Origin: Bacteroidota bacterium
Lineage (GTDB): Bacteria > Bacteroidota > Bacteroidia > Flavobacteriales > Flavobacteriaceae
Assembly: GCA_004356305.1 (NCBI GenBank)
Contig: SMXJ01000089.1
Span: 1-15,372, forward strand
Reading direction: 5' to 3'
Length of the DNA stretch: 15,372 nucleotides
A program made the translations under genes and the position numbers. Positions 6,920-14,523 of the stretch are shown here, piece after piece (the stretch's first letter is position 1; each line of letters opens with the position of its first letter). The notes below the pieces were generated by a model, which was not told the origin of the DNA, searched no databases, and saw only the letters and a program-made list of their open reading frames with translations.

Positions 6920-7792
6920 ATGGAAATACAAAGCTTAGAAATTCAAAAACCAGCTCCTAAGCCGAAATGGCTCAGAGTAAAACTACCTACCGGTAAAAAG
7001 TACACCGAACTTCGAGACTTGGTGGAAAAATACGATTTACACACTATTTGTACTTCTGCAAGTTGTCCCAATATGGGTGAATGCTGGACCGAAGGTACTG
7101 CCACATTTTTGATCTTAGGGAATATATGTACTCGTTCCTGTGGATTCTGCGGTGTAAAAACGGGCCGCCCGGGAAGCATAGATTGGGAAGAACCCGATAA
7201 AGTTGCACGTTCGATCAAGATGATGAATATAAAACATGCAGTGGTCACTTCTGTGGATCGTGATGATCTAAAAGACATGGGGTCTATTATTTGGGGCGAA
7301 ACAGTGAAGGCCATTCGCAGGATCAATCCTGAAACGACTTTGGAAACTTTAATTCCGGATTTCCAAGGTGTCACCAGAATCATTGACCGCATCATCGAGG
7401 TGGCTCCCGAAGTTGTCTCTCATAATGTGGAAACCGTTAAAAGGCTGACCAGAGAGGTTCGTATCCAGGCCAAATATGAAAGAAGTTTAGAAGTATTACG
7501 CTATCTGAAACAACAAGGCATAAAACGTACTAAAAGTGGAATTATGCTGGGCCTGGGTGAAACTGAGGCCGAAGTGATCCAAACCATGGAAGACCTTAGA
7601 AATGCAGACGTGAACATTGTGACCATTGGTCAATATTTGCAGCCTTCAAAAAAACACCTCCCGGTAAAGGAATTTATCACTCCGGACCAATTCGGTAAAT
7701 ACAAAGAAATTGGTTTGAACATGGGTTTTCGACATGTGGAAAGCAGCCCGTTGGTGCGATCTTCGTACAAAGCACAAAAACACCTCACTTAA
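6920..7792 (+). CDS. lipA: Lipoyl synthase LipA
   Basis: LipA is the radical-SAM enzyme that inserts two sulfurs into protein-bound octanoyl groups to make lipoyl cofactors for pyruvate and 2-oxoglutarate dehydrogenases and the glycine cleavage system. From the ATG at 6920 the product is 290 aa, the normal length. The auxiliary 4Fe-4S cluster motif is CTSASCPNMGEC (Cys44, Cys49, Cys55). The radical-SAM motif is CTRSCGFC (Cys70, Cys74, Cys77). The C-terminal RSSYKA (280-285) carries the Ser that ligates the auxiliary cluster. A GTG at 6911 would add three residues but overlaps the promoter element, so I prefer 6920. The GAPDH gene follows after 15 bp and is probably co-transcribed. Confidence 0.97.
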   Translation: MEIQSLEIQKPAPKPKWLRVKLPTGKKYTELRDLVEKYDLHTICTSASCPNMGECWTEGTATFLILGNICTRSCGFCGVKTGRPGSIDWEEPDKVARSIKMMNIKHAVVTSVDRDDLKDMGSIIWGETVKAIRRINPETTLETLIPDFQGVTRIIDRIIEVAPEVVSHNVETVKRLTREVRIQAKYERSLEVLRYLKQQGIKRTKSGIMLGLGETEAEVIQTMEDLRNADVNIVTIGQYLQPSKKHLPVKEFITPDQFGKYKEIGLNMGFRHVESSPLVRSSYKAQKHLT

Positions 7793-7807
7793 AATCCAAA
7801 AATTCGA

Positions 7808-8806
7808 ATGACAAACTCCATCAAAATAGGCATCAATGGATTTGGGCGTATTGGCAGGACTCTTTTCAGGTCCTTGATAGATCATCCTCATATTGAAGTG
7901 GTGGCGATCAATGATATATCAAATGCGCGTACTCTTAGTCATTTATTGAAATACGATAGTATTCATGGGGTATTAGAGGGTATTGTTACTTTTTCAGAAA
8001 AAGAAATTATCGTCAATGGGAAATCGGTGGCATTTTCTTCTGAAACACATATTGAAAACATCCCGTGGGGCGCGATTGACATGGTTGTAGAATGCACAGG
8101 GAAATTTAAAACCACCCCCGAATTACAGAAACACTTGGAGGGCGGTGCCAAAAAAGTGATCCTTTCCGTGCCTCCTTCCGAAGATGACATAAAAACCATT
8201 GTTCTAGGCGTAAATGATGATATTTTAGACCCGAACGATACCATTGTTTCCAATGCGTCTTGTACCACGAATAACGCGGCACACCTGCTTAAGATCATGG
8301 ATGAACTATGCGGAATTGAGCAAGTCTATATCACGACCATACACTCGTATACTACCGATCAAAGCTTACATGATCAACCACATAATGATTTACGCCGTGC
8401 GCGCGCTGCAAGCCAATCTATCATTCCTACAACTACCGGAGCTGCCAAATCACTCACAAAGGTTTTTCCTAATTTGGCCAACGTTATCGGGGGTTGTGGA
8501 ATACGAGTACCCGTGATTAATGGTTCCCTGACGGATATCACATTTAATGTGAAACATCCTACTACTATTGAGGTTATCAATAAAGCGTTCAAGTTAGCTT
8601 CTGAAGGCGAATTGAGAGGTATTCTTCAATATACTGAAGATCCAATCGTATCTATCGATATCGTCGGAAATACACATTCTTGTGTGTTTGACTCCGGAAT
8701 GACCTCTGTTATAGGTAAAATGGTGAAAATTATTGGATGGTATGATAATGAAACTGGATATTCTGCAAGAATTGTAGATTTAATCCTACAATTATCGAGG
8801 AAATAA
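7808..8806 (+). CDS. gap: Glyceraldehyde-3-phosphate dehydrogenase, type I
   Basis: GAPDH converts glyceraldehyde 3-phosphate, NAD+ and phosphate to 1,3-bisphosphoglycerate in glycolysis, and the reverse in gluconeogenesis. The 332-aa length is typical. Landmarks are the Rossmann motif INGFGRIGR (9-17), Asp36 in AINDIS (the position that favours NAD+ over NADP+), catalytic Cys152 in SNASCTTN (148-155), His179 in TTIHSYT, the S-loop region from Arg196, and WYDNETGYSARIVDL (311-325). The residues after the active site read NAAHLLK rather than the common CLAPLAK, and VPPSEDD stands where APSKDD-like sequences are usual. This therefore looks like a divergent paralogue with intact catalytic residues. 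There is no recognisable ribosome-binding site; it lies 15 bp after lipA. Confidence 0.94.
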   Translation: MTNSIKIGINGFGRIGRTLFRSLIDHPHIEVVAINDISNARTLSHLLKYDSIHGVLEGIVTFSEKEIIVNGKSVAFSSETHIENIPWGAIDMVVECTGKFKTTPELQKHLEGGAKKVILSVPPSEDDIKTIVLGVNDDILDPNDTIVSNASCTTNNAAHLLKIMDELCGIEQVYITTIHSYTTDQSLHDQPHNDLRRARAASQSIIPTTTGAAKSLTKVFPNLANVIGGCGIRVPVINGSLTDITFNVKHPTTIEVINKAFKLASEGELRGILQYTEDPIVSIDIVGNTHSCVFDSGMTSVIGKMVKIIGWYDNETGYSARIVDLILQLSRK

Positions 8807-8842
8807 CTATATTTATCGGCGAAGTGCATCATTTTTAGTAAA

Positions 8843-11086
8843 TTGAATAGACTGAAATACAATAATATAGCCATTTTACTCATTCTCTTTTTCATGGTTT
8901 TTAGCAGTTATTCGCAAAAAACCCAAAAGGACACCATTGCTGTTGTGGAAAAATACCAAAATGAGTCCATGCAGGCCCTTTTTTTACAAGATTATGAAAT
9001 TGCGTTAGCCAAACTGGTTACTGCAGAAAAAATGGCTGCTCCCACAAACAATGTCAAGTTAAAGGCGAATTTGATGATATGCATTGCGAGGGTCTACTAC
9101 ATCATAAATAATTATGATAAAGCAAAATCGGAAGCCGCCCAGGCTATTACTCTCCTCAAAGATAAAAACGAAAAAAGCCTTCTTGCATTATCTTACAAGC
9201 TTTATGGATTGATATTGACACAGTTGAAGGAATTTCAAGATGCTGAAGAATATATGAGGAATGCCAATAATATCTACATCGGCTTGGGTGATGAGAAAGG
9301 GCAGGCCGAAATTATATTCGCTTTAGGTGTATTGGAAGAACAACGGGGTAATTATAAAAATGCCATCAATTATTTTGATGCGGCTATACCTTTATTTAAC
9401 GAATTTAATTTCATATATCTTGAAGCGTTCTCTCATCTGAATAAGGCCAGTTCATATTTGTATTTAGAGAATGATGATCCATCACAAAACTTGATATCAT
9501 CCAAGGCTGCATTGAAAAATGCTCTTGAGATTCTTGAATCGAATCCATACGCCAAACTCAAAAAACATGCCTACCGTATAGCCGCAAATATCGCGTTGAT
9601 CGAGAACAATATTGAAGAAGCTCAATATCAATTCGGATTGTACACCTCCATCAGTGATTCGTTGAATCAGGTATTCATAAAAGCAATTTCAAAAGGAGTT
9701 GATGTTGACAAGAACATCGGTGATCTGAACAGGATCATCGCAACTCAGCAAAGTAACATCGACAAGCAACGGCGCTCCATTAATTTTGGTAAAATGACCA
9801 CTGGCCTGAGCATTGCGTTGATCGTTATCCTCTCTTTACTTACGTTATCCCTTTATAAGAACAATAATTTGAGAGCCAAGGCCAACGAGCTACTTCAAGA
9901 TAAGAACAGTGAATTACAACTTGCAAAAGAAAAGGCAGAAAAAGCTTCCCTCGCCAAAGCTCAATTTTTATCTACTATCACTCATGAGCTTAGAACGCCA
10001 CTATATGCAGTAACCGGATTGACGCATTTGTTGATGGAAGAAGACCCAACACCAGAACAAAAAGAACACTTAGACTCCTTGAAATTCTCCGGTGAATATC
10101 TATTGTCATTGATCAATAATATATTGGATCTCAACAAGCTTGAGGCCAATAAAGTAGAAGTAGAAAAAACTTCTTTCAATCTTAAAAAGCGTGTGACCGA
10201 CGTATTGGTGGCTTTGAAGAAATCTGCCGATGACAAAAATAACAATCTTCATTTTGAATATGATGATGACATCCCTGTAAAACTTTTAGGCGATCCTCTG
10301 AAACTTTCCCAGATCTTGATCAATTTAATTGGTAATTCCCTGAAGTTTACTCAAAACGGAGATATTTATGTTCGCATTCAAAAGGGTAGTGAAAACAATG
10401 ACAGGATCTCTGTTCGCTTCGAAATTGAAGACAATGGAGTTGGAATTTCAAGGAAAAAACAGAAGAGTATATTCGAAATCTTTTCGCAGGCATCCCTTCA
10501 AATTAACCGGAAATTCGGCGGCACCGGTTTAGGACTGTCGATCGTTAAAAACCTGCTGGAACTAATGGGTAGTAAAATCCAATTGGAAAGTCAATTGGGA
10601 AAAGGCTCTAAGTTTTGGTTTGATATCAATTTTGCCATTTCAGAAGAATACCAAGATAAGAACCCCAATAACATCATATACGATGTGGATTACTTAGCCC
10701 TAGAAAATCGAGATATTTTAATCGTAGAAGACAACAAGATCAACCAAATGATCACTAAAAAGATCCTGGAAAAGAACAAGATGAGATGCCTGGTAGCAGA
10801 CAATGGTAAAGACGCCATCGCCTTGGTGAAGGAGCATAATTTCGATGTGGTACTAATGGACATCCACATGCCCGGAATAAGTGGTATCGAAGCGACTCGG
10901 GAAATTAGGAAATTCAATAAAAAATTACCAATTATTGCTCTGACCGCGGTTACCATAGATGAAAACCTGGATGATTTCTATCGTGCCGGTTTTAATGAAA
11001 TTATTCCAAAGCCTTTCAAGACGGAAGAATTTTTTGAAAAGATCTATCGATCAATGGAGAGAAAAAAATTACCTGTTGACGACTAA
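8843..11086 (+). CDS. Hybrid sensor histidine kinase with periplasmic TPR domain and C-terminal receiver
   Basis: The 747-aa product starts at TTG 8843, which gives a good signal peptide or anchor (MNRLKYNN, hydrophobic core, SSYSQ ending near 25). Residues about 32-285 form helical TPR-like repeats, such as KAKSEAAQAI, DAEEYMRNANNIY and NYKNAINYFDAAIPLF, facing the periplasm. One transmembrane helix (318-338) leads to a short coiled coil (about 340-372) and the HisKA domain with His381 in TITHELRTP. The ATPase domain has an N-box around Asn494/Asn498, DNGVGI (530-535) and GGTGLGLSI (559-567). The receiver (about 623-738) has acidic Glu629/Asp630, phosphoacceptor Asp673 in LMDIHMPG, Thr701 and Lys723 (IPKPF). 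There is no DNA-binding output domain, so it must signal through a partner or phosphorelay encoded elsewhere. TATATTTA (8808-8815) is a possible weak -7 element. Confidence 0.93.
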   Translation: MNRLKYNNIAILLILFFMVFSSYSQKTQKDTIAVVEKYQNESMQALFLQDYEIALAKLVTAEKMAAPTNNVKLKANLMICIARVYYIINNYDKAKSEAAQAITLLKDKNEKSLLALSYKLYGLILTQLKEFQDAEEYMRNANNIYIGLGDEKGQAEIIFALGVLEEQRGNYKNAINYFDAAIPLFNEFNFIYLEAFSHLNKASSYLYLENDDPSQNLISSKAALKNALEILESNPYAKLKKHAYRIAANIALIENNIEEAQYQFGLYTSISDSLNQVFIKAISKGVDVDKNIGDLNRIIATQQSNIDKQRRSINFGKMTTGLSIALIVILSLLTLSLYKNNNLRAKANELLQDKNSELQLAKEKAEKASLAKAQFLSTITHELRTPLYAVTGLTHLLMEEDPTPEQKEHLDSLKFSGEYLLSLINNILDLNKLEANKVEVEKTSFNLKKRVTDVLVALKKSADDKNNNLHFEYDDDIPVKLLGDPLKLSQILINLIGNSLKFTQNGDIYVRIQKGSENNDRISVRFEIEDNGVGISRKKQKSIFEIFSQASLQINRKFGGTGLGLSIVKNLLELMGSKIQLESQLGKGSKFWFDINFAISEEYQDKNPNNIIYDVDYLALENRDILIVEDNKINQMITKKILEKNKMRCLVADNGKDAIALVKEHNFDVVLMDIHMPGISGIEATREIRKFNKKLPIIALTAVTIDENLDDFYRAGFNEIIPKPFKTEEFFEKIYRSMERKKLPVDD

Positions 11087-12093
11087 TCTTTCCTAAAGTT
11101 CTTCACTGCGTCCCAAATCAGTTTTTTGAGAGCATCTTCCCGCACATTGAGCAATTCCATTTTTATAGGTAGATAATACAATGCGAACTTTCCTAATTTT
11201 GATTGCAGTCGCATATAATCTTTTTCTGTGGTTAATAGGATCTCTTTCTCTTTGAGCGAAGAAATTTCCGAAGAACTAAAATTGTGATGGTCGGGAAATT
11301 TTTCGTGAGTGAACACAAATTGTTTCTTTTTCAAAAATGCTACCAACGGTTTGGGATTCGCTATGCCCGTGACCAAAGTAAAAGGTTTGTCTGAAAGATA
11401 TTCTATGGGTAGAGATTCAGTTTCACTATGTACGAATTGATCGTATCCAATTTTAGAAAAATAGATCCTTTGATACGGTTGCAAGTTCATTTCGTACTGT
11501 ATTTCCTGCAATTTTGAATAAGCAACCCCATCGGGACACTTGGTTACGATGATGATATCGGCACGCCGAGCACCTCGTTGGGATTCACGCAGATTTCCCG
11601 CAGGCAGAACGAGATCCTTCGTAAATAAATCGTCAAAAGGCGTGAGTAAGATCGTAAATGAAGGCCTGACTTTTCTATGCTGAAGGGCATCATCGAGTAT
11701 AATAACATCTGCTTTAGCTTTCAGTTTTTCAATACCTTCTTGCCGGCTGGCACATACGGCCACAGTAACTTTTGGAAATTTTTGTTTGAACTGTAGTGGC
11801 TCGTCGCCCACTTCTTCAGCAGTACTGGAGATCAACACTTCTATAAAGCCATTGCTCTTTCGTTTATAGCCCCGACTCAAGACGGCCACCCGATGATCTT
11901 TCCGAAGAAAATCGACTATATATTCGACCATAGGCGATTTCCCGCTACCTCCCACCGAAAGGTTTCCCACGCAAATAACAGGCAGATCATAGCGCTTACT
12001 GTTCTTCCAACCATTGTCATAGGCGACATTGCGTAACGAAGTAATTCCATCGTACAAAATAGAAAAAGGGAAAAGGACCTTCCTGATATTCAT
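11083..12093 (-). CDS. lpxK: Tetraacyldisaccharide 4'-kinase LpxK (lipid A biosynthesis)
   Basis: LpxK uses ATP to phosphorylate the 4' position of the tetraacyldisaccharide 1-phosphate precursor, giving lipid IVA, at the cytoplasmic face of the inner membrane. The 336-aa length is close to E. coli LpxK (328 aa). Landmarks are an N-terminal amphipathic/membrane-associated region, CVGNLSVGGSGKSP (41-54) with the P-loop GGSGKSP, LSRGYKRK (72-79), the catalytic segment DDALQHR (134-140; commonly DDGFQHR, with the Asp and His conserved) and LPAGNLRES (163-171). The stop (CTA on the plus strand, 11083-11085) overlaps the TAA of the kinase gene, so the two convergent genes share the bases CTAA. I see no clear promoter element upstream on its strand. 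Confidence 0.96.
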   Translation of the reverse strand: MNIRKVLFPFSILYDGITSLRNVAYDNGWKNSKRYDLPVICVGNLSVGGSGKSPMVEYIVDFLRKDHRVAVLSRGYKRKSNGFIEVLISSTAEEVGDEPLQFKQKFPKVTVAVCASRQEGIEKLKAKADVIILDDALQHRKVRPSFTILLTPFDDLFTKDLVLPAGNLRESQRGARRADIIIVTKCPDGVAYSKLQEIQYEMNLQPYQRIYFSKIGYDQFVHSETESLPIEYLSDKPFTLVTGIANPKPLVAFLKKKQFVFTHEKFPDHHNFSSSEISSLKEKEILLTTEKDYMRLQSKLGKFALYYLPIKMELLNVREDALKKLIWDAVKNFRKD

Positions 12094-12373
12094 ATAACGA
12101 AAATAACAAATTCCAAGGAATAGGGCGTCGGCTCATATACATTCCTACTTAGTGCCAAGTGTTTCCCCGTTGAAATGTGTAACCGTTTGATAAGCATTAA
12201 CCCCTAAACTCTAAACTACTAAAACAACTATTCGGTATTCGTTGATGCGTTTAATCGTATAATTGCTAATTCCATCTTCCGACTTTCGACTTCCGAATTC
12301 CAACCTCATACCCTATGCTTCCCACTTCGAGTTTCATTCTTTCCGCCTTCGTTCCCCTCCTGCATTCCATTTT

Positions 12374-12406
12374 TACATTTCCCGCCTACATTTCCCGCCT
12401 ACATTT
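12374..12406. repeat. 13-bp tandem repeat, about 2.5 copies
   Basis: TACATTTCCCGCC occurs perfectly at 12374-12386 and 12387-12399, followed by a partial copy TACATTT at 12400-12406. It lies inside the pyrimidine-rich tract and directly abuts a second, unrelated tandem repeat. Confidence 0.9.
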
Positions 12407-12440
12407 TATTTCGGACGGGCAAGTATTTCGGACTGGCAAG
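12407..12440. repeat. 17-bp tandem duplication
   Basis: TATTTCGGACGGGCAAG (12407-12423) is followed at once by TATTTCGGACTGGCAAG (12424-12440), with a single G/T difference. It begins where the 13-bp repeat ends. Confidence 0.9.
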
Positions 12441-12488
12441 CGTGCTTCGTGTCTTTTATTTCCTTTTTCAGAAAAAATCATAATAGCC

Positions 12489-12496
12489 TATCTTTA
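12489..12496 (+). promoter_or_regulatory. Probable -7 promoter element for the Nif3 / zinc-ribbon pair
   Basis: TATCTTTA matches seven of eight positions of TAnnTTTG and ends 16 nt before the ATG at 12513. A T-rich stretch (CTTTTTC, about 12464-12470) lies where a -33 element would be. It supports the start at 12513 rather than 12315. Confidence 0.45.
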
Positions 12497-12512
12497 CCTG
12501 AAAATATACGGT

Positions 12513-13628
12513 ATGAAGGTTACTGACGTCGTTCACATATTGGAAGAACTCGCTCCGCTCTCCTATTCCGAAGATTTTGACAATACAGGATTGCTCGTTG
12601 GAGATGCAAGTGAAACCGTTTCAGGGATCCTGGTCACTTTGGATACGTTAGAAGATGTGGTCGATGAAGCCGTGGAGCAAAACTGCAACCTCATCGTAAG
12701 TTTTCATCCCATCCTGTTTAAAGGACTCAAAAAAATTACCGGAAAAACCTATGTGGAACGGGTTGTTTTGAAAGCGATCAAACACAATATTGCAATTTTT
12801 GCAATCCACACCGCATTGGACAATGCATGGAATGGCGTGAATGCCATGATGTGTGAGAAACTCGATTTGATAAACCGAAATATCCTTATTCCACAATCAG
12901 GTACCATCAACAAACTCGTCACCTTTGTTCCTTCGGAAAATGCAGCTGCCGTGAGAGAAGCTCTTTTTGCTGCGGGTGCGGGAAATATCGGCAACTATAG
13001 CCATTGCAGTTTTAACCAGAGTGGCATGGGAAGTTTTAAAGGCAACGAAGATTCCAATCCAGAGCGCGGTAAAAAAGGAGAAACGCATTTCGAAGCCGAA
13101 GTACAAATTGGGGTTACCTTTCAAAAACACTTGCAATCCCGAGTGTTGCAAGCCTTGTTCGAATCTCATCCTTACGAGGAGGTGGCCTATGAGATCACTA
13201 CCTTAAATAACCCTAATCAGCATATAGGGATGGGGATGACAGGTGAACTCGAAAAGGAAATGTCCGAAGCTGATTTTCTCAAACATATCAAAAAAACATT
13301 CAAATCCGGCTGCGTACGGCATTCGGCTTTATTAGGAAATCCAATCAAGAAAGTAGCTGTTTTAGGTGGCAGCGGAAGTTTTGCTATTGAGGCCGCCAAA
13401 ATGGCTGGGGCCGATGCTTTTATCACTGCCGACTTAAAATACCATGATTTTTTTACCGCTGAAAATAGTCTTTTGCTGGCTGATGTCGGTCATTACGAAA
13501 GTGAACAATTTACAAAAGAGTTATTAGTTGCTCACCTTAGTAAAAAAATTAGTAATTTTGCACCTGCCTTATCCGCAGGCAGGATCATTTTATCACAAGT
13601 AAACACCAATCCTATCAGTTATTACTAA
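12513..13628 (+). CDS. Nif3-like dinuclear metal centre hexameric protein (DUF34 family, long form)
   Basis: The start is set at ATG 12513 (MKVTDVVHILEEL), where family similarity begins, giving 371 aa; this is the long form with an inserted middle domain (about 135-235, containing SHPYEEVAYEI at 218-228). Metal-site motifs are DFDNTGLLVGD (21-31), SFHPILFKGLKKITG (63-77), AIHTALDN (97-104) and GHYESEQ (326-332). The common HHP motif is SFHP here, so its first His is Phe64 while the second is kept. The biochemical role of the family is unsettled; the proteins form a hexameric ring with two metals per subunit. Near the C terminus codons 351-357 (PALSAGR) coincide exactly with a palindromic repeat. 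The coiled-coil zinc-ribbon gene follows after 3 bp, a pairing I recall from other bacteria. Confidence 0.93.
   Translation: MKVTDVVHILEELAPLSYSEDFDNTGLLVGDASETVSGILVTLDTLEDVVDEAVEQNCNLIVSFHPILFKGLKKITGKTYVERVVLKAIKHNIAIFAIHTALDNAWNGVNAMMCEKLDLINRNILIPQSGTINKLVTFVPSENAAAVREALFAAGAGNIGNYSHCSFNQSGMGSFKGNEDSNPERGKKGETHFEAEVQIGVTFQKHLQSRVLQALFESHPYEEVAYEITTLNNPNQHIGMGMTGELEKEMSEADFLKHIKKTFKSGCVRHSALLGNPIKKVAVLGGSGSFAIEAAKMAGADAFITADLKYHDFFTAENSLLLADVGHYESEQFTKELLVAHLSKKISNFAPALSAGRIILSQVNTNPISYY
13563..13583. repeat. Perfect 7-bp inverted repeat embedded in coding sequence
   Basis: CCTGCCT (13563-13569) and AGGCAGG (13577-13583) are exact reverse complements around a 7-base loop, TATCCGC. The 21 bases fill codons 351-357 of the Nif3-family gene exactly. 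The GC-rich CCTGCC...GGCAGG form resembles short dispersed palindromes that I recall from Flavobacteriaceae genomes. Confidence 0.75.
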
Positions 13629-13631
13629 TAT

Positions 13632-14414
13632 ATGGCAAAGAAAGCAGAAAGTACTGTAGAAGAAAAGTTAAGAGCATTGTTTGATCTACAATTGATCGAT
13701 TCTCGCGTAGATGAAATAAGAAATATTCGAGGGGAACTTCCTTTAGAAGTTCAAGACCTGGAAGATGAAGTGGAAGGAATGTCCACTCGTCTTGATAAAA
13801 TGAATGCCGATCTTGAAGTAATTGAAGAAAGTATTAAGGATAAGAATAACTTGATCGCAGAGGCTAAAAGCCTGATCAAAAAATATTCCAAGCAACAGGA
13901 CAACGTTCGTAACAATCGTGAATACAATAGCTTGGGCAAAGAGGTAGAATACCAGGAGTTGGAAATTCAATTGGCCGATAAGCACATCAAAGAATTTAAA
14001 GCACAGATCGAGCAAAAAAAAGAGGTAGTTGATACGACCAAAGATCGTTTAAAAGAACGTCAAGTTCACTTAAAACATAAACACAGTGAGCTGGATGAGA
14101 TCTTATCAGAGACCGAGAAAGAAGAAAAAGCCTTGCTTAAGGAATCTCAAAAATACGAAAAGAACATCGAAGAGCGTTTGGTAAAAGCTTACCACCGTAT
14201 TCGAACCAATGTAAAAAACGGATTGGCTGTGGTACCGGTAGAGCGTGGAGCCAGCGGTGGGTCTTTCTTCACTATTCCGCCGCAAGTGCAGATGGAGATC
14301 GCCGCCCGGAAAAAGATCATCACCGATGAACACAGTGGCCGGATTTTGGTTGACCCTGCCTTGGCTGAGGAAGAAAAAAATAAAATGGCGAAACTTTTCA
14401 AGAAAATAATATAA
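13632..14414 (+). CDS. Coiled-coil zinc-ribbon-family protein (COG1579-like) lacking all zinc-binding cysteines
   Basis: The 260-aa product has a long coiled coil (about 10-185, rich in Glu/Lys with heptad-like spacing) and the C-terminal module of the C4-type zinc-ribbon family (about 197-242). In this family the C-terminal module normally reads like ACGGC...CEHCGRIL. Here the same frame reads GASGGSFFTIPPQ (206-218) and TDEHSGRILVDP (231-242): the four Cys positions are Ser208, Ser211, Asp232 and Ser235. The whole protein contains no cysteine, so it cannot bind Zn in the usual way. The rest of the motif is intact and the frame is open, so it is not a decayed gene. Its molecular role is unknown; Zn-binding family members have been linked to nucleic-acid or regulatory functions. 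It lies 3 bp after the Nif3-family gene and is followed by a strong terminator. Confidence 0.9.
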   Translation: MAKKAESTVEEKLRALFDLQLIDSRVDEIRNIRGELPLEVQDLEDEVEGMSTRLDKMNADLEVIEESIKDKNNLIAEAKSLIKKYSKQQDNVRNNREYNSLGKEVEYQELEIQLADKHIKEFKAQIEQKKEVVDTTKDRLKERQVHLKHKHSELDEILSETEKEEKALLKESQKYEKNIEERLVKAYHRIRTNVKNGLAVVPVERGASGGSFFTIPPQVQMEIAARKKIITDEHSGRILVDPALAEEEKNKMAKLFKKII

Positions 14415-14438
14415 GAAAACCTCAACTCTAAAAATAAC

Positions 14439-14470
14439 AAAGCCTTCACACGAACGTGGGGGCTTTTTTT
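14439..14470 (+). terminator. Rho-independent terminator after the Nif3 / zinc-ribbon pair
   Basis: The left arm AAAGCCTTCAC (14439-14449) pairs with GTGGGGGCTTT (14456-14466) to give 11 bp including two G-T wobbles. The loop is ACGAAC, followed by a run of T to 14470. It lies 24 bp after the stop codon at 14414. Confidence 0.88.
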
Positions 14471-14523
14471 GTTACTTTACTGAAAGGTTTTTTGGTGCAA
14501 CCGACTTAGAAAACCAAACTATC

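Larger units (their letters stand above)
12094..12512. other. Long non-coding stretch between lpxK and the Nif3-family gene
   Basis: This 419-bp gap lies between divergent genes. No convincing ORF, tRNA or hairpin RNA is visible. It holds a small CTAAACT duplication (about 12203-12217), a strongly pyrimidine-rich plus-strand tract (about 12271-12412, roughly three quarters C+T), repeated CTTCCGACT-like words at 12274-12302, two adjacent tandem repeats (12374-12440) and a probable promoter for the downstream gene. The forward frame stays open for 66 codons upstream of the Nif3 ATG, but that peptide has no family character and would begin upstream of the inferred transcription start. Confidence 0.6.

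Noticed and set aside
12111..12120. TTCCAAGGAA short inverted repeat upstream of lpxK
   Set aside because: Four-base arms with a two-base loop are too short to separate from chance, and no other operator-like signal surrounds it.
12315..12512. Upstream in-frame extension of the Nif3-family gene (66 extra codons)
   Set aside because: The peptide comes from the pyrimidine tract and tandem repeats, resembles no family, and lies upstream of the inferred promoter; similarity to Nif3 begins at MKVTDVV (12513).
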